From assembly GCF_014042365.1 (NCBI RefSeq), contig NZ_JACEZS010000005.1:165195-229194 (forward strand): a stretch of 64,000 nt of DNA, in the 5' to 3' direction. The notes under the pieces are model-generated. The model worked only from the letters and a program-made list of their open reading frames with translations. It did not search any database and was not told where the DNA came from. Position numbers and translations under genes: made by a program. Source of the DNA: Rugamonas fusca. Lineage in GTDB: Bacteria; Pseudomonadota; Gammaproteobacteria; Burkholderiales; Burkholderiaceae_D. Of this stretch, positions 17,065 to 25,760 are shown piece after piece (within the stretch, counting starts at the first letter, position 1; each line of letters opens with the position of its first letter).

Positions 17065-18640
17065 TTTTACGGCTCCTATCGCGGTTTACAACAAGTGCTT
17101 TAAGAATGGCCTTTCCTTCAAAGCCAAGTTGGTCTTTGTAATCGGAAATTATTTCCTCGTATGTTTTTCCGCTTTCAACAGACTTAGCAAGAATGTCGTG
17201 AAATCCCGAGCGTTCTACTTCAAGACTAAATACTTCGCTCGTTAGTAATCCGAGATTTTCGCCGAAAGTTTCGATACTTGGTGGGGTTGTTGTGATACTC
17301 TTTCCGACTCGATAAATTTTCCAGACGCAAGATTTAGGAATTTCCTGAAGTACAACTGGCGAATGTGTGGCAATAATGGCTACTCCATTCCGGTCATGCA
17401 GTAAATCTGCAAGAGCCCGGATGAATGCTGACAATAAAGGTGGGTGAAGATGACTTTCAGGCTCATCGAGTAGGACCAAGGTCTTTTCTTCTACTGTCGC
17501 AACAAGTCTTGTAATGGTGAGCAGTACAATTGCGTGACCTGAACTCATGCGCGAAAGAAATGGAGCGACGGCAGCTAAGTATCTTTCCTGAAATGGTTTT
17601 GAGTCTGATTGCTCATCATGGCTGATATTTTTTCTAATTTCCTGATAAATTGATTCTAGCTGCGCCAAATTCATTAAGGCGAAATTTTCATCTGACCCAA
17701 GTTTTTCTATGGCATTTAACCATCGATCTTTTTTGTCTTTTTTGTAAAAACAATTAATCAGGGAATTGGTGCAGTCACTTTGCAGGTCTATAATCGTTCT
17801 ATGCCTATATTCATTTAATTGATCCTTTAGTCCTATGTAGAAATAGCAAGTTCCCTTGGATGGGTCTGGTTGTTCCTTAGGGGGGTGAAATGGATCAAAT
17901 GCGCTAAAGGAAACGGATACTAAGCTACTGAAGTAATCGTCTGATATTTCTTCGTCATCCCACGCGTCCCTGTCAATGAATTTATTTAAACTCTGCTTGT
18001 CTGTTATGGCATTGATCATTCCATTTAAAATGGTTGTTTTTCCAACTCCATTGCGACCAATAATGGCGTGAATGTTGGTGCTGGGTGTTGAATCGACCTT
18101 GACAGTAAATGGTAAGTTGATGGCACCAAAATTTTCTTCCTCCGGTCTTATGAATTTAAATTTAAAATCAGTTAACTCAGGCTTATGGTTAAGTACCCTG
18201 GGAAATTGACCTTTAATAACTGAAAGACTGACTTCTCTTAATAATGATGTCTTAAATACTTTTTCATCCTTAAATGTTTCTATCAATTCAGGTTTTGCCA
18301 CCATGTCGTTAAGGCCTGAGAGATAGGAATTTTTTAATGAATCTGGAAGGGCGGCCAGACTTTTATAGTAATCTACGCTTTGGCCTAGAGAGAAAAAATC
18401 ACCTTCTAGATGGGAGAATGTCTCCGATAATTTCTGATAGGTATCGGTTTCTATGGTTTGCCCTTTAAATCCTATCTTAATTTGACCAATGTCATGAAGA
18501 ACGCCACTTTCATCGTGTAAAAAAACCCTGAACATTGTAATGAAAGAATAATCATTCCAATAGTCAATGGTTAAGTAGGCTGTATTTTTTCCTTCACCGG
18601 AGGCCCAAGTGTTTTTAGGTAATATTTTAAATTGCAGCAC
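17048..18640 (-). CDS. ptuA: Septu ATPase PtuA
   Basis: The 530-aa protein is an AAA/ABC-type ATPase of the OLD/RecF-like group. Walker A is GRNGVGKT (195-202), a signature-like MSSGHA is at 365-370, Walker B is LVLLDEPE (387-394), and the switch motif ATHSP is at 424-428. Residues 1-190 form a variable N-terminal part split from the rest of the nucleotide fold, and the middle section (about 220-350) is a helical insertion. It starts with GTG behind AAAGGA. With the overlapping HNH gene it forms a two-gene Septu-type anti-phage module. Confidence 0.85.
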   Translation of the reverse strand: MLQFKILPKNTWASGEGKNTAYLTIDYWNDYSFITMFRVFLHDESGVLHDIGQIKIGFKGQTIETDTYQKLSETFSHLEGDFFSLGQSVDYYKSLAALPDSLKNSYLSGLNDMVAKPELIETFKDEKVFKTSLLREVSLSVIKGQFPRVLNHKPELTDFKFKFIRPEEENFGAINLPFTVKVDSTPSTNIHAIIGRNGVGKTTILNGMINAITDKQSLNKFIDRDAWDDEEISDDYFSSLVSVSFSAFDPFHPPKEQPDPSKGTCYFYIGLKDQLNEYRHRTIIDLQSDCTNSLINCFYKKDKKDRWLNAIEKLGSDENFALMNLAQLESIYQEIRKNISHDEQSDSKPFQERYLAAVAPFLSRMSSGHAIVLLTITRLVATVEEKTLVLLDEPESHLHPPLLSAFIRALADLLHDRNGVAIIATHSPVVLQEIPKSCVWKIYRVGKSITTTPPSIETFGENLGLLTSEVFSLEVERSGFHDILAKSVESGKTYEEIISDYKDQLGFEGKAILKALVVNRDRSRKNDAIG

Positions 18641-18792
18641 GATGTTCCTTTGTATATTTTTAGAAGTTAGTGGACAAGAAGGGGCGCTCTTTAAAAAACA
18701 AGATCTTCCTCCAGCATAAAAGGGCAGGTTGCTACGATAGCGTATGCAGATCTTGGAACTGCTTATTCCCTTTTGTCCGCGCTTCAGGTAAT

Positions 18793-20742
18793 TTAAACAC
18801 TGCCTAAACGTGGCCAGTCAACGGGGACTAACTTTAGTCCACGACGCCAACGCTCTTTGACTGCGGATTGGAACCATTCCTCATCAATGTCAGCATGCTC
18901 GATTACGATAACTTGCACATTGGACGAAATAGAGTTCGTCGCATCAAATACGTACTTGAACATACGTTTTACCGCGCTGCGATCATCTTCAGAAAGATCA
19001 TCAACTGACATTTCAGCAGCAATTTCTTTTTCAGGTGGGAAATAAACCTGAGAGGGTTGATCAAGGAAGAGAAACCTTGGAACTGGACGTTCGCGTTGTG
19101 CGAACCAGTTATGCAGCGTTAAGTGGGCTATCAGGTGATATCCAACCCAGCTCTCGCCGCTCCCTGTTCGACTCATAGGAACTGGCCCATTCGCAGTATC
19201 CGCAACTAGAGTCAGTCGCTTTGCATCTAACCTTAACGGCGATGCTGAATGCTCTAGCATTAGACTTCTTGCCCCATCTGTCATTTGTTGGCTTAGTATG
19301 GAACCAATAGAGGTCATGCGTTCAGTAACAACATCGTCACTTAATTCGCCCTCCAAGCTGGCATATGCAGTGCGCAACTCTTCAGCCTGCCTTTGCAGAG
19401 CGCTTGTGTCTGGCAAGTCCGGAACACTTTCGAGGTAAAGGCTAATTCGTCCTTGTACGAGGGCGCGGCGGGCGATTTCGTCATTCGCCAGCCGCAATGG
19501 CTCATTTGCAGTCCGAACAGCTTCAAGCTGCTGCCGGTTTGAGATTAAGGCCGAACGAGTCCGGTTTAAACGAGTAGTAACTTCATTAATAGCTCGTTCG
19601 ATGCGCGGTGAGTTCTGGACAACCGTTTCAAGGCGAGATGCAACGCTAGCTAGTTCATTGCGAAGATTTACAAGCTCCGGTTGTTGATCGTCCTGGGGAA
19701 GTGCTTGGTCACAGAGTGGGCAGGCGTGTGCTGGGGCGGTGTCGTCGAATATGCCAATTGAGGTGAGGCGACTTTGTTGCTCACGTGCCTCTCGCGAATA
19801 CCCATGCGCATCGCGCTCATAGGTAAGCAATGCATCCATTTCGTCTTTTGTCCGACGCTGTTCCTCTAGCAGTACGCTTCGGACATCGCTTAGCCGTCGG
19901 TACTCGCTATTTTTAGATAGTTCATCTGGTTGGCCAAGGTCAACCAGGAGCGCCAGTTTTAAAGCCGCAATTGTCTCCTCCCAGCTATCGGTGATCGTGG
20001 CAGAAAGTCCAGTATCCCTTGCTTGAGCAAGCAATGCGAAAGCTTTTCCTACACCATCACCTTGAATTGAATTCAGCTCAGAAAGCTGGCGCATTACAGC
20101 GCGTAGTTGGTCTCTTAGGCGCTTGAGTTCTTGGCACTTTCGAACATAGTCATCGTCAACGGCCCCCAAGAAATAGGGGAGCGTATCCTTAATGGCTTGA
20201 GCATAAAAATTATCATCCGTGCCATGGAATAGCTGGTGCTTACGGATGATTTCGTCTTGTGGCTGAAAGCAGAAGGCGAGCGCATGCCGCACGTTCGCGG
20301 AAAGCGGTAGCCGGGTTTGCCCTTCGGGTGGCTCAAAGAGATTTTCTGAAATTCCTGTCCATCCGGATAGCAGGGACAATAGCCCGCGAGTATTGGTAGT
20401 TTGCCGAAGGGCGCTAGCGTCTGGCGACTCCACGATATTGCCAATCGAGACAAAACAATCTTCACTTGACTTAAATCGAACAGCAGGACATTTTCTGCCA
20501 ATAAATGCTTCACCAGACTCTAGTCTTAACCGCAACCCGAACCAGGAAACAGAATAGCGAATCGGTCCATCAGGAACCCTACACTCATTTGCGCCAAAGC
20601 AATAGTCAACTATGTCAATCAGTGCTGACTTGCCCGTCTTAGATGCGCCGGTTATGACGCTAACACCATCAGCATTAAGCGGAAGTACCCGCTTCCTGCC
20701 GTCGTGGCTGTAGATAACTATTTCTAATATTTTTATTGTCAA
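18793..20742 (-). CDS. DUF3732 SMC-like ATPase of an ABC-3C system
   Basis: The 649-aa protein is a Rad50/SMC-like ABC ATPase. It has Walker A GASKTGKS (32-39), long coiled-coil arms (about 200-330 and 350-480) joined by a zinc-hook-like CPLC (341-344), a signature segment TGSGESWVGYH, and a Walker B region reading FLFLDQPSQVYFP. The last string is typical of the DUF3732 family. It is the ATPase member of the predicted ABC three-component conflict systems. A TTG start overlaps the stop of the middle gene as TTGA. How it senses an invader is unknown. Confidence 0.85.
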   Translation of the reverse strand: MTIKILEIVIYSHDGRKRVLPLNADGVSVITGASKTGKSALIDIVDYCFGANECRVPDGPIRYSVSWFGLRLRLESGEAFIGRKCPAVRFKSSEDCFVSIGNIVESPDASALRQTTNTRGLLSLLSGWTGISENLFEPPEGQTRLPLSANVRHALAFCFQPQDEIIRKHQLFHGTDDNFYAQAIKDTLPYFLGAVDDDYVRKCQELKRLRDQLRAVMRQLSELNSIQGDGVGKAFALLAQARDTGLSATITDSWEETIAALKLALLVDLGQPDELSKNSEYRRLSDVRSVLLEEQRRTKDEMDALLTYERDAHGYSREAREQQSRLTSIGIFDDTAPAHACPLCDQALPQDDQQPELVNLRNELASVASRLETVVQNSPRIERAINEVTTRLNRTRSALISNRQQLEAVRTANEPLRLANDEIARRALVQGRISLYLESVPDLPDTSALQRQAEELRTAYASLEGELSDDVVTERMTSIGSILSQQMTDGARSLMLEHSASPLRLDAKRLTLVADTANGPVPMSRTGSGESWVGYHLIAHLTLHNWFAQRERPVPRFLFLDQPSQVYFPPEKEIAAEMSVDDLSEDDRSAVKRMFKYVFDATNSISSNVQVIVIEHADIDEEWFQSAVKERWRRGLKLVPVDWPRLGSV

Positions 20743-21236
20743 GGCCGAACTCCCAGAAGTGCCAATACGGTATTGGATGCACCTGTTTCAAGAAACCAAT
20801 TCCCCAAAAAAGCTGCTTTTTTTAAACAGGCTTGCGTCTCCGGCGATGACTGACGCGAGGCTCGACCTGTCTGTCGTTTCCAATTTGCATTTGCTGATAC
20901 TGCCTCGATTGAGACCTGGATAAATTGACGTGTTCCACCGAAGATCAATGCCTCTTTCGTGTATGGCACCATCGCACGGGCACGGACTGCCAACGTTGCT
21001 TGAAAGGAAGGATTTTCATCAATCCAAGTGGCGAGAGATGTACGATAAGTGCGTGGTAACGCTTCACGGGAATATTTTGGCAGTATGATCGGAAGTACGA
21101 GAAACGCTTCAGCAAGGGTTAAGGGGCGATTTCCCGCGACTTCTCCAGTAGCGGCAAAATGCCAAATCAAAGATGCACAAAAAGCAGGATTCAGGAGTGC
21201 TCTTTCTTCAATTGAACGATTAGCCCACATCGTCAT
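20739..21236 (-). CDS. ABC-3C middle component
   Basis: The 165-aa helical protein begins MTMWANRSIEERALLNPAFC, a pattern recognised from small 'three-component ABC system middle component' proteins. It contains no catalytic motif. Both ends overlap their neighbours by 4 bp (ATGA with the effector gene, TTGA with the ATPase gene), so translation is probably coupled and the three products are probably made together. It likely links the ATPase to the nuclease effector; this is inferred from the class and not shown. Confidence 0.8.
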   Translation of the reverse strand: MTMWANRSIEERALLNPAFCASLIWHFAATGEVAGNRPLTLAEAFLVLPIILPKYSREALPRTYRTSLATWIDENPSFQATLAVRARAMVPYTKEALIFGGTRQFIQVSIEAVSANANWKRQTGRASRQSSPETQACLKKAAFLGNWFLETGASNTVLALLGVRP

Positions 21237-22477
21237 TCACTTCCCCCTGTTTCATTTGCTTTACTAGCGCCATCAAGAACAGATCCAAGGATTGTCATGA
21301 AATCCGGATGCCATCCGATACGTTTTTCGTCGGAAATCATGTGCAGCGAGCCTCGACAAAGAAAAGGCTCGGTAACGCCAGGTCGAATGGGAATGGAAGC
21401 TCGCTCAGCCCACTGTAGAACAGACCTTGCCGCGACTTTCTTTGCTGCGTCGGTGGCAGCTTCACCGACTTCATCGCATACCGCATCAAATACGGTCTCC
21501 CATTCTTCAGTGAGTCGCTTTTCGTAACGGCTGATATCAAGCGCAACAACAAGATCCTCGCGGACCCATCTAGAGCGCTGTTCATAGGCCCTATAAAAAT
21601 CGCGAATGGCGCTTGCAACCCTCCGCCGACCAGCGTCGATGATCGCCATTTGTCTAACAAATGGATGGTGCTGATGCGTAGCAGTCGTAGCTTCATCAAG
21701 CACGAAATCGAGTAAATCATCATCGATAGGTAATGAGTCTTGACGAAATTGGTCACGCAAATCGCACATCTTTGCCTCGATCTCCACCGAAGCGATGCGG
21801 GCGTCCGATGATGACGTTAGCTGGGTAATGACTCGGCGAAGCCACCAACCTTCAAGACGGTCCAAGAATGAGGTTTGATGTGCTCGCTCAACAGCCCAAA
21901 AGACTGCCGTCCGTAGTTCTTGATCGAGATTTGCGATGGTTGGAGCTGAATCTATTACATAGATTCTTTCCAGTAACTTCAGTCGTTGTAATGGATTCAA
22001 TGACTCATATGCTTGATATGCAGAAGCGTTTGCCGCGTTCGTAGACGTGCGGGCAATGACATCCAGCAATGCCCTAGCTCCAAGCGGATCTCGGCCAGCT
22101 AATTTCAGCTTGTTTGCCGCCGAGTTGGCTGGAGCGATGCCAGTGGTTACAAGCTGTAGAGTGGCAGACGAAGCGATGTGGTTGGTGGCGCTGCTTTCAA
22201 TCCAGACCCGTAACGTTTTCCAAAGATCAGTGCAACTATCCGTCAGTGCTGCAGTGCCATTGGCATGGTGTTTTGTTTGTAAGAATGTGCCCGGATCGCC
22301 TACATCGGATTCGAATGCAACATCGTCGAGTACCTCAATGGAAACTTGAAAGGATTCATCAAGGCGAACCCTTTCTAGAGACCAAAGTAACGCGGCGCGT
22401 ACTTGGTATAAGTACCCAAGTGCAGGATTCACTGCTGCGAATGGACTAGCTCCGGCTGCTGGCATCTGAACCTCCAT
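21233..22477 (-). CDS. ABC-3C effector with PD-(D/E)XK nuclease domain
   Basis: The 414-aa protein is the first gene of the operon. The N-terminal domain reads GYLYQVRAALLWSL (21-34), SIEVLDDVAFE (E48, D51, D52) and FLQTKHH (Q67, K69). This fits the E...(D)...QxK active site of DUF4297/Cap4-type restriction-like nucleases. The C-terminal two thirds (about 130-400) is a helical domain as found in ABC-3C effectors. It starts at ATG 22477 with AGGTAAAG upstream; ATG 22465 is possible. It should cut DNA when released by the ATPase and middle component; the target, phage or host, is unknown. Confidence 0.8.
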   Translation of the reverse strand: MEVQMPAAGASPFAAVNPALGYLYQVRAALLWSLERVRLDESFQVSIEVLDDVAFESDVGDPGTFLQTKHHANGTAALTDSCTDLWKTLRVWIESSATNHIASSATLQLVTTGIAPANSAANKLKLAGRDPLGARALLDVIARTSTNAANASAYQAYESLNPLQRLKLLERIYVIDSAPTIANLDQELRTAVFWAVERAHQTSFLDRLEGWWLRRVITQLTSSSDARIASVEIEAKMCDLRDQFRQDSLPIDDDLLDFVLDEATTATHQHHPFVRQMAIIDAGRRRVASAIRDFYRAYEQRSRWVREDLVVALDISRYEKRLTEEWETVFDAVCDEVGEAATDAAKKVAARSVLQWAERASIPIRPGVTEPFLCRGSLHMISDEKRIGWHPDFMTILGSVLDGASKANETGGSE

Positions 22478-22854
22478 TCTTTACCTGCATTGTTCTTAAA
22501 GCACTAATATTGCTTTAATAGCATTGCCTGGCATGAACTTTTTGCAATGAGTGATAATAAATATTTCCCTGGTGCACTTTACACTATCTGTTGCTAGACA
22601 AAACTCACAGATTGTTGCACTTCGTTGTTGCGTTCCCCGATCTTCAGAGCATTTAATTGATCGCGTTGCCTTGAATCGTCTTGCTGTGCCCCAACATGCG
22701 GGCCGAGCAGGGGATGGCCCCTGCCGTGTGCATTTGAGCTTTCGCAACCAAAAAGAAGTCCAGTAACCCGATAAGACTAGACGGATACTTGTACATTTGA
22801 CGGTTCGGAGGTGGAGTGCTGTGGGTAGAAGTCCATCGAGATACGGAGAGAACT
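22478..22854. other. Intergenic region upstream of the ABC-3C operon
   Basis: These 377 bp separate the divergent ABC-3C operon and the small acidic gene. No credible gene is seen. It must contain promoters for both directions, but I cannot point to a clear operator or hairpin. Confidence 0.5.
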
Positions 22855-23154
22855 ATGTCAAAAGATGCACACCTTGCTGCTGGGGAGGAAGAATTCAAGG
22901 ATGCGCGCGCGCGCGTTATAAGCACGTATGCTGGACGTCTTGTCGTCCAAGGGGATTATTCCCGGCAAGACGCTTGGATGAAAGCTGAAGCGATTTTTGA
23001 GGCTCAGCGCGAAGCATCTGATGATGTTACGGGTGTTAAGGCAACGCTGGCCGAGGCGCAATCCCCTCAAGTGCCGGAAGGTAAGGAGGCGCAGGCGGAA
23101 GCCATCGGAAATGACATTTACGAGAAGCAAAAAAAGAAGGAAGAGGAGGAGTGA
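22855..23154 (+). CDS. Small charged protein of unknown function
   Basis: The 99-aa protein is acidic and helical with no recognised domain. It contains DAHLAAGEEEFKDARARVIS near the start and ends with a Lys/Glu-rich tail after the repeat-like EAQAEAIGNDIYEK. The ATG at 22855 has a weak GGAGAGA site; an in-frame ATG at 22816 lies further upstream. It is divergent from the ABC-3C operon and followed by a terminator at 23299. It may be an island-specific accessory or anti-defence protein, but nothing in the sequence shows this. Confidence 0.6.
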   Translation: MSKDAHLAAGEEEFKDARARVISTYAGRLVVQGDYSRQDAWMKAEAIFEAQREASDDVTGVKATLAEAQSPQVPEGKEAQAEAIGNDIYEKQKKKEEEE

Positions 23155-23298
23155 ACTCCACGCAGTTCTTTTTGTGCTGTATCAGCGAATGTTGATAAAA
23201 GCGTTAGCCGCAGTTAGGTCGCGCTTAGTAGCCTGTTGTATCTGACATTTCCGACTACTGGTCAGTGGTGATCAGCACTTTAACTTTACATCTTGAAG

Positions 23299-23333
23299 CG
23301 GCAATTACCCTTGGTAGTTGCCGTTTTGCTTTT
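23299..23333 (+). terminator. Rho-independent terminator
   Basis: An 11-bp stem (CGGCAATTACC with GGTAGTTGCCG, one G-T pair) around a 3-base loop is followed by TTTTGCTTTT. It lies 145 bp after the small charged gene. Confidence 0.82.
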
Positions 23334-23474
23334 GGCAAACACCTCCCCTCTGGTTAGTAATTTTTCAATTGTTTATTTGAAATGTTGAACAAGGGAAATT
23401 CGATTGATTGAAATGAAGGAACCTACTCCGCATCTATTGGATTGAAAAGAATTTTGACCACATATCACAGTGTT

Positions 23475-23509
23475 GAGGCCAGGGAAACCTGGCCTCTTTT
23501 TTCTTTTTA
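23475..23509 (+). terminator. Terminator hairpin directly before the zinc-ribbon gene
   Basis: Perfect arms GAGGCCAGG and CCTGGCCTC enclose a GAAA tetraloop and are followed by six T, C and five T. It ends about 17 bp before the next ATG, with the ribosome site AGGGA in between. It may insulate the gene from upstream transcription or act as a leader attenuator. Confidence 0.8.
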
Positions 23510-23525
23510 ATCAATAGGGAACGAC

Positions 23526-23894
23526 ATGAACCATTATCAGATTTCAACTAGTCACCAGACTCCTAATGACCTAGCCGTAAGGTGCCCTAAATGCCAGTCG
23601 AACCATGTTCGTCGCCAGAACGTAGGGCGTCGTACTGGGGCTGCTATTGGCACGGTGGGTGGCGCGGCAGCAGGTGTTTCCGGAGCTATTGCTGGTGCCG
23701 AAACCGGTGCCGTCGTTGGTGCCATTGCCGGTCCAGCTGGTGCTGCACTTGGTGGTCTTGCAGGCGCAATCCTGGGCGGTATTTTTGGTGCATCAACCGG
23801 ATGTGTGGCAGGGGCCAAAGTAGGGGAGGTTTTTGATGAAAAGCTCCTCGACAATCAGCAGTGCATTACATGCGGCCATGAATTCAGTAGTTAG
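23526..23894 (+). CDS. Zinc ribbon split by a glycine-zipper segment
   Basis: The 122-aa protein has CPKC (20-23) near the N terminus and CITC near residue 115, which together make one zinc-ribbon four-Cys site. Between them lies a 75-residue Gly/Ala-rich part with repeated GAxxG steps (GAAIGTVGGAAAGVSGAIAG and onward), a glycine zipper able to form paired membrane helices. AGGGA precedes the ATG at a good distance. The two half-ribbons would meet if the zipper forms a hairpin in the membrane. Function unknown; similar small proteins occur on mobile elements. Confidence 0.75.
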   Translation: MNHYQISTSHQTPNDLAVRCPKCQSNHVRRQNVGRRTGAAIGTVGGAAAGVSGAIAGAETGAVVGAIAGPAGAALGGLAGAILGGIFGASTGCVAGAKVGEVFDEKLLDNQQCITCGHEFSS

Positions 23895-23983
23895 TCAGGC
23901 AACTGCGTGCTGAAAATCGGCGGCGCTGGACGCCGCCTAGTGCTGATTGACGCTGCAATGCGCAGCAAGGAAGAGGGGAAAAC

Positions 23984-24147
23984 ATGTCGCACATGATCGA
24001 AACTATGGCATATGTCGGTGCCAAGCCTTGGCATGGCTTAGGTGCACAACTTAGCAGCCACCAGCCCATTGAGGTTTGGGCAGAAGAAGCAGGGCTGAAC
24101 TGGACTATCCATGAAACGCCAGTCTACTTTTCACCGGATAAGGAGGT
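23984..24147 (+). pseudogene. DUF932 gene fragment (N-terminal part only)
   Basis: The first 55 or so residues (MSHMIETMAYVGAKPWHGLG, then VWAEEAGLNWTIHETPVYF) match the start of DUF932 plasmid/phage-type proteins, which are normally several hundred residues long. Homology stops near 24147, where recombinase sequence begins in another frame; the open frame then runs on out of frame to 24319. It is a truncated relic. Confidence 0.75.
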
Positions 24148-24408
24148 AGGCTTACATTCAACCTATTTGCGTCCATCGCGCAGTTTGAGCGGGAGAACAT
24201 GCTTGAGCGGCAGCGGGTGGGAATCGCTGCTGCGAAAGAGCGCGGGGCTTACCTCGGGCGTGCACCCACGGCCAGGGCCAAGAGCGCCAGGGTGCATGCA
24301 CTGGACGCGAAGGGGCTAACTAAGCAAGAAATAGCTGATGCTTGTTCTATTGGCATTGCATCCGTTTACCGGATACTCAAGGAGGCAAATACTCGTGCGC
24401 CAGATTGA
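24142..24408 (+). pseudogene. Serine recombinase fragment (C-terminal part only)
   Basis: From 24142 the frame reads GGRLTFNLFASIAQFEREN, then LERQRVGIAAAKERG, a GRAP hinge and a helix-turn-helix (GLTKQEIADACSIGIASVYR). This is the last third of a resolvase/invertase-type serine recombinase. The catalytic N-terminal half with the active Ser is missing, so it cannot recombine DNA. An AGGAGG at 24141 and ATG at 24199 could still allow a DNA-binding product. Confidence 0.8.
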
Positions 24409-24460
24409 GATTTATCCACGCTCATGCGCTTGATGTGGTGGCTGCTAGTCGCATGCGGAC

Positions 24461-24712
24461 CTACAGGTCTGCATCGACGAATAGATCGGATGGTTTGCAA
24501 TGTACAGCGTTTGCAATTCGTAGGATATTCAAGAACGAAAGATTTCGCTCTCCGCGCTCTAACTTCCCCATATGGGATCGGTCTATTCCTGCGAGGTCGG
24601 CGAGAGCCTCCTGGGAGAGTCCAAGCGCTTGACGGCGCGCTCTGACAGATGCGCCAAAGCGCACCAAGTCCTCATCCTTATCTACCTTTGCCGATACTCT
24701 TGCCATAGGCAA
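24461..24712 (-). CDS. XRE-family helix-turn-helix regulator
   Basis: The 83-aa protein is one Cro/C1-type domain: ASVRARRQALGLSQEALADLAG, then RSHMGKLERGERNLSF and LRIANAVHCKPSDLF. Its size suits a phage-type repressor or a restriction-modification control protein, though no methylase gene is nearby. The start could be 24712 or the ATG at 24706. It is divergent from the lipoprotein gene by about 160 bp and may regulate it or other island genes. Confidence 0.85.
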   Translation of the reverse strand: MPMARVSAKVDKDEDLVRFGASVRARRQALGLSQEALADLAGIDRSHMGKLERGERNLSFLNILRIANAVHCKPSDLFVDADL

Positions 24713-24869
24713 ATAGTCGGGCTATGATGCTTTTATAGCCACGGCATTTACGACCCATTTTGCGGTATTGCTGCCGCATTGACCCTGCTAACTTTGGGTG
24801 TGGCTGTTGTCCCAGCTCCTCACTTCTCCTTGGCAAGAATCCCAGCTTGCCAGTACTTGCTTGAAATAA

Positions 24870-25760
24870 ATGAAAGGAACAAAAATAGTGGCCTCTTTCA
24901 CTAGGATAACTCATGTGGTTGTGTATTCTATAACTGCGCTTTTTATGACTGGCTGCAATAAAACATTGGATTTCCGAAACGCAGAAATTTCCAATAACAA
25001 GATTTATGAGTCTGGAGGAAATGAAGGTTTTTCAGGGAAGATAACAAACCTCCCTTTAAATAAGATGCCCGTGGCAAAGATTGAAAAGCTAACTAGATTG
25101 ATGAGTAATGTTTCCAAAGATAAGACGCTCTCAAGCGCGATAGGAATGAACGCGCTCACTGCTATATCAGGAAATGATTTCGGAAAAATAGTCTGCGATG
25201 CCGAAGTTTCGGATGGCTTTCTCGATGGTGAGGCCAATTGCAAAGTTTTGCAAAGTCCCGAACCACTCTTTAAGCTGCATTTTTCAAAAAATGTCATGGA
25301 AGGTGCGGTTGTTGTATACGATTTAAAGCGTAAAGGGAATGTTATTGCAGAGGCCAATTTTAGAAATGGCGAACTGGATGGGGAGTCGAAGATATACAGT
25401 TACGGTACTTCTAAGCTTATTCACCATGTGGGGTGGGAGGGAGGTCTTGCTACCGGACTTGAGGAGCAATTTGATGAATCCACTGGAAAACTAATTTTTA
25501 GCGGAACGTTGAAGTCTGGAGCTTACGATGGAGTTGTAACGAAGTACTCTCCTGATGGAGCTATTATTGAAAAAACTAATTGGGTATCAGGGAAGGCTGA
25601 AGTTGCAGTTGAAAACTCTGCCCCTAAGGTTGCAAGCAATGAAGCATGCGTTGATCTTTGGATGAATAAGCATCGTCAACAAGTCGGCCAGGATGCGATG
25701 ATTAGTACTGAGCAAATTGATGAATGGACAAGTTGGTGTAAACAAGGAAAGATGCCTTGA
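24870..25760 (+). CDS. Lipoprotein with MORN/YwqK-like repeats
   Basis: The 296-aa protein begins with a hydrophobic signal ending in LFMTGC, a lipobox with the acylated Cys at about residue 29. The middle part (about 130-245) has repeated strands such as GELDGESKIYSYG and SGAYDGVVTKYSPDG, resembling MORN/YwqK-type repeats. The C-terminal part holds two Cys (ACVDLWM, SWCKQGKMP). It should sit in the cell envelope. YwqK-type proteins are sometimes annotated as antitoxins, but no toxin gene is next to it. The gene is AT-rich and its stop lies inside a terminator stem. Confidence 0.75.
   Translation: MKGTKIVASFTRITHVVVYSITALFMTGCNKTLDFRNAEISNNKIYESGGNEGFSGKITNLPLNKMPVAKIEKLTRLMSNVSKDKTLSSAIGMNALTAISGNDFGKIVCDAEVSDGFLDGEANCKVLQSPEPLFKLHFSKNVMEGAVVVYDLKRKGNVIAEANFRNGELDGESKIYSYGTSKLIHHVGWEGGLATGLEEQFDESTGKLIFSGTLKSGAYDGVVTKYSPDGAIIEKTNWVSGKAEVAVENSAPKVASNEACVDLWMNKHRQQVGQDAMISTEQIDEWTSWCKQGKMP

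Noticed and set aside
16192..18640. Retron with PtuAB-type effectors
   Set aside because: No reverse transcriptase or msr/msd-like structure is found nearby.
24461..24712. Control protein of a restriction-modification system
   Set aside because: No methyltransferase gene lies in the island, so only a general XRE regulator is claimed.
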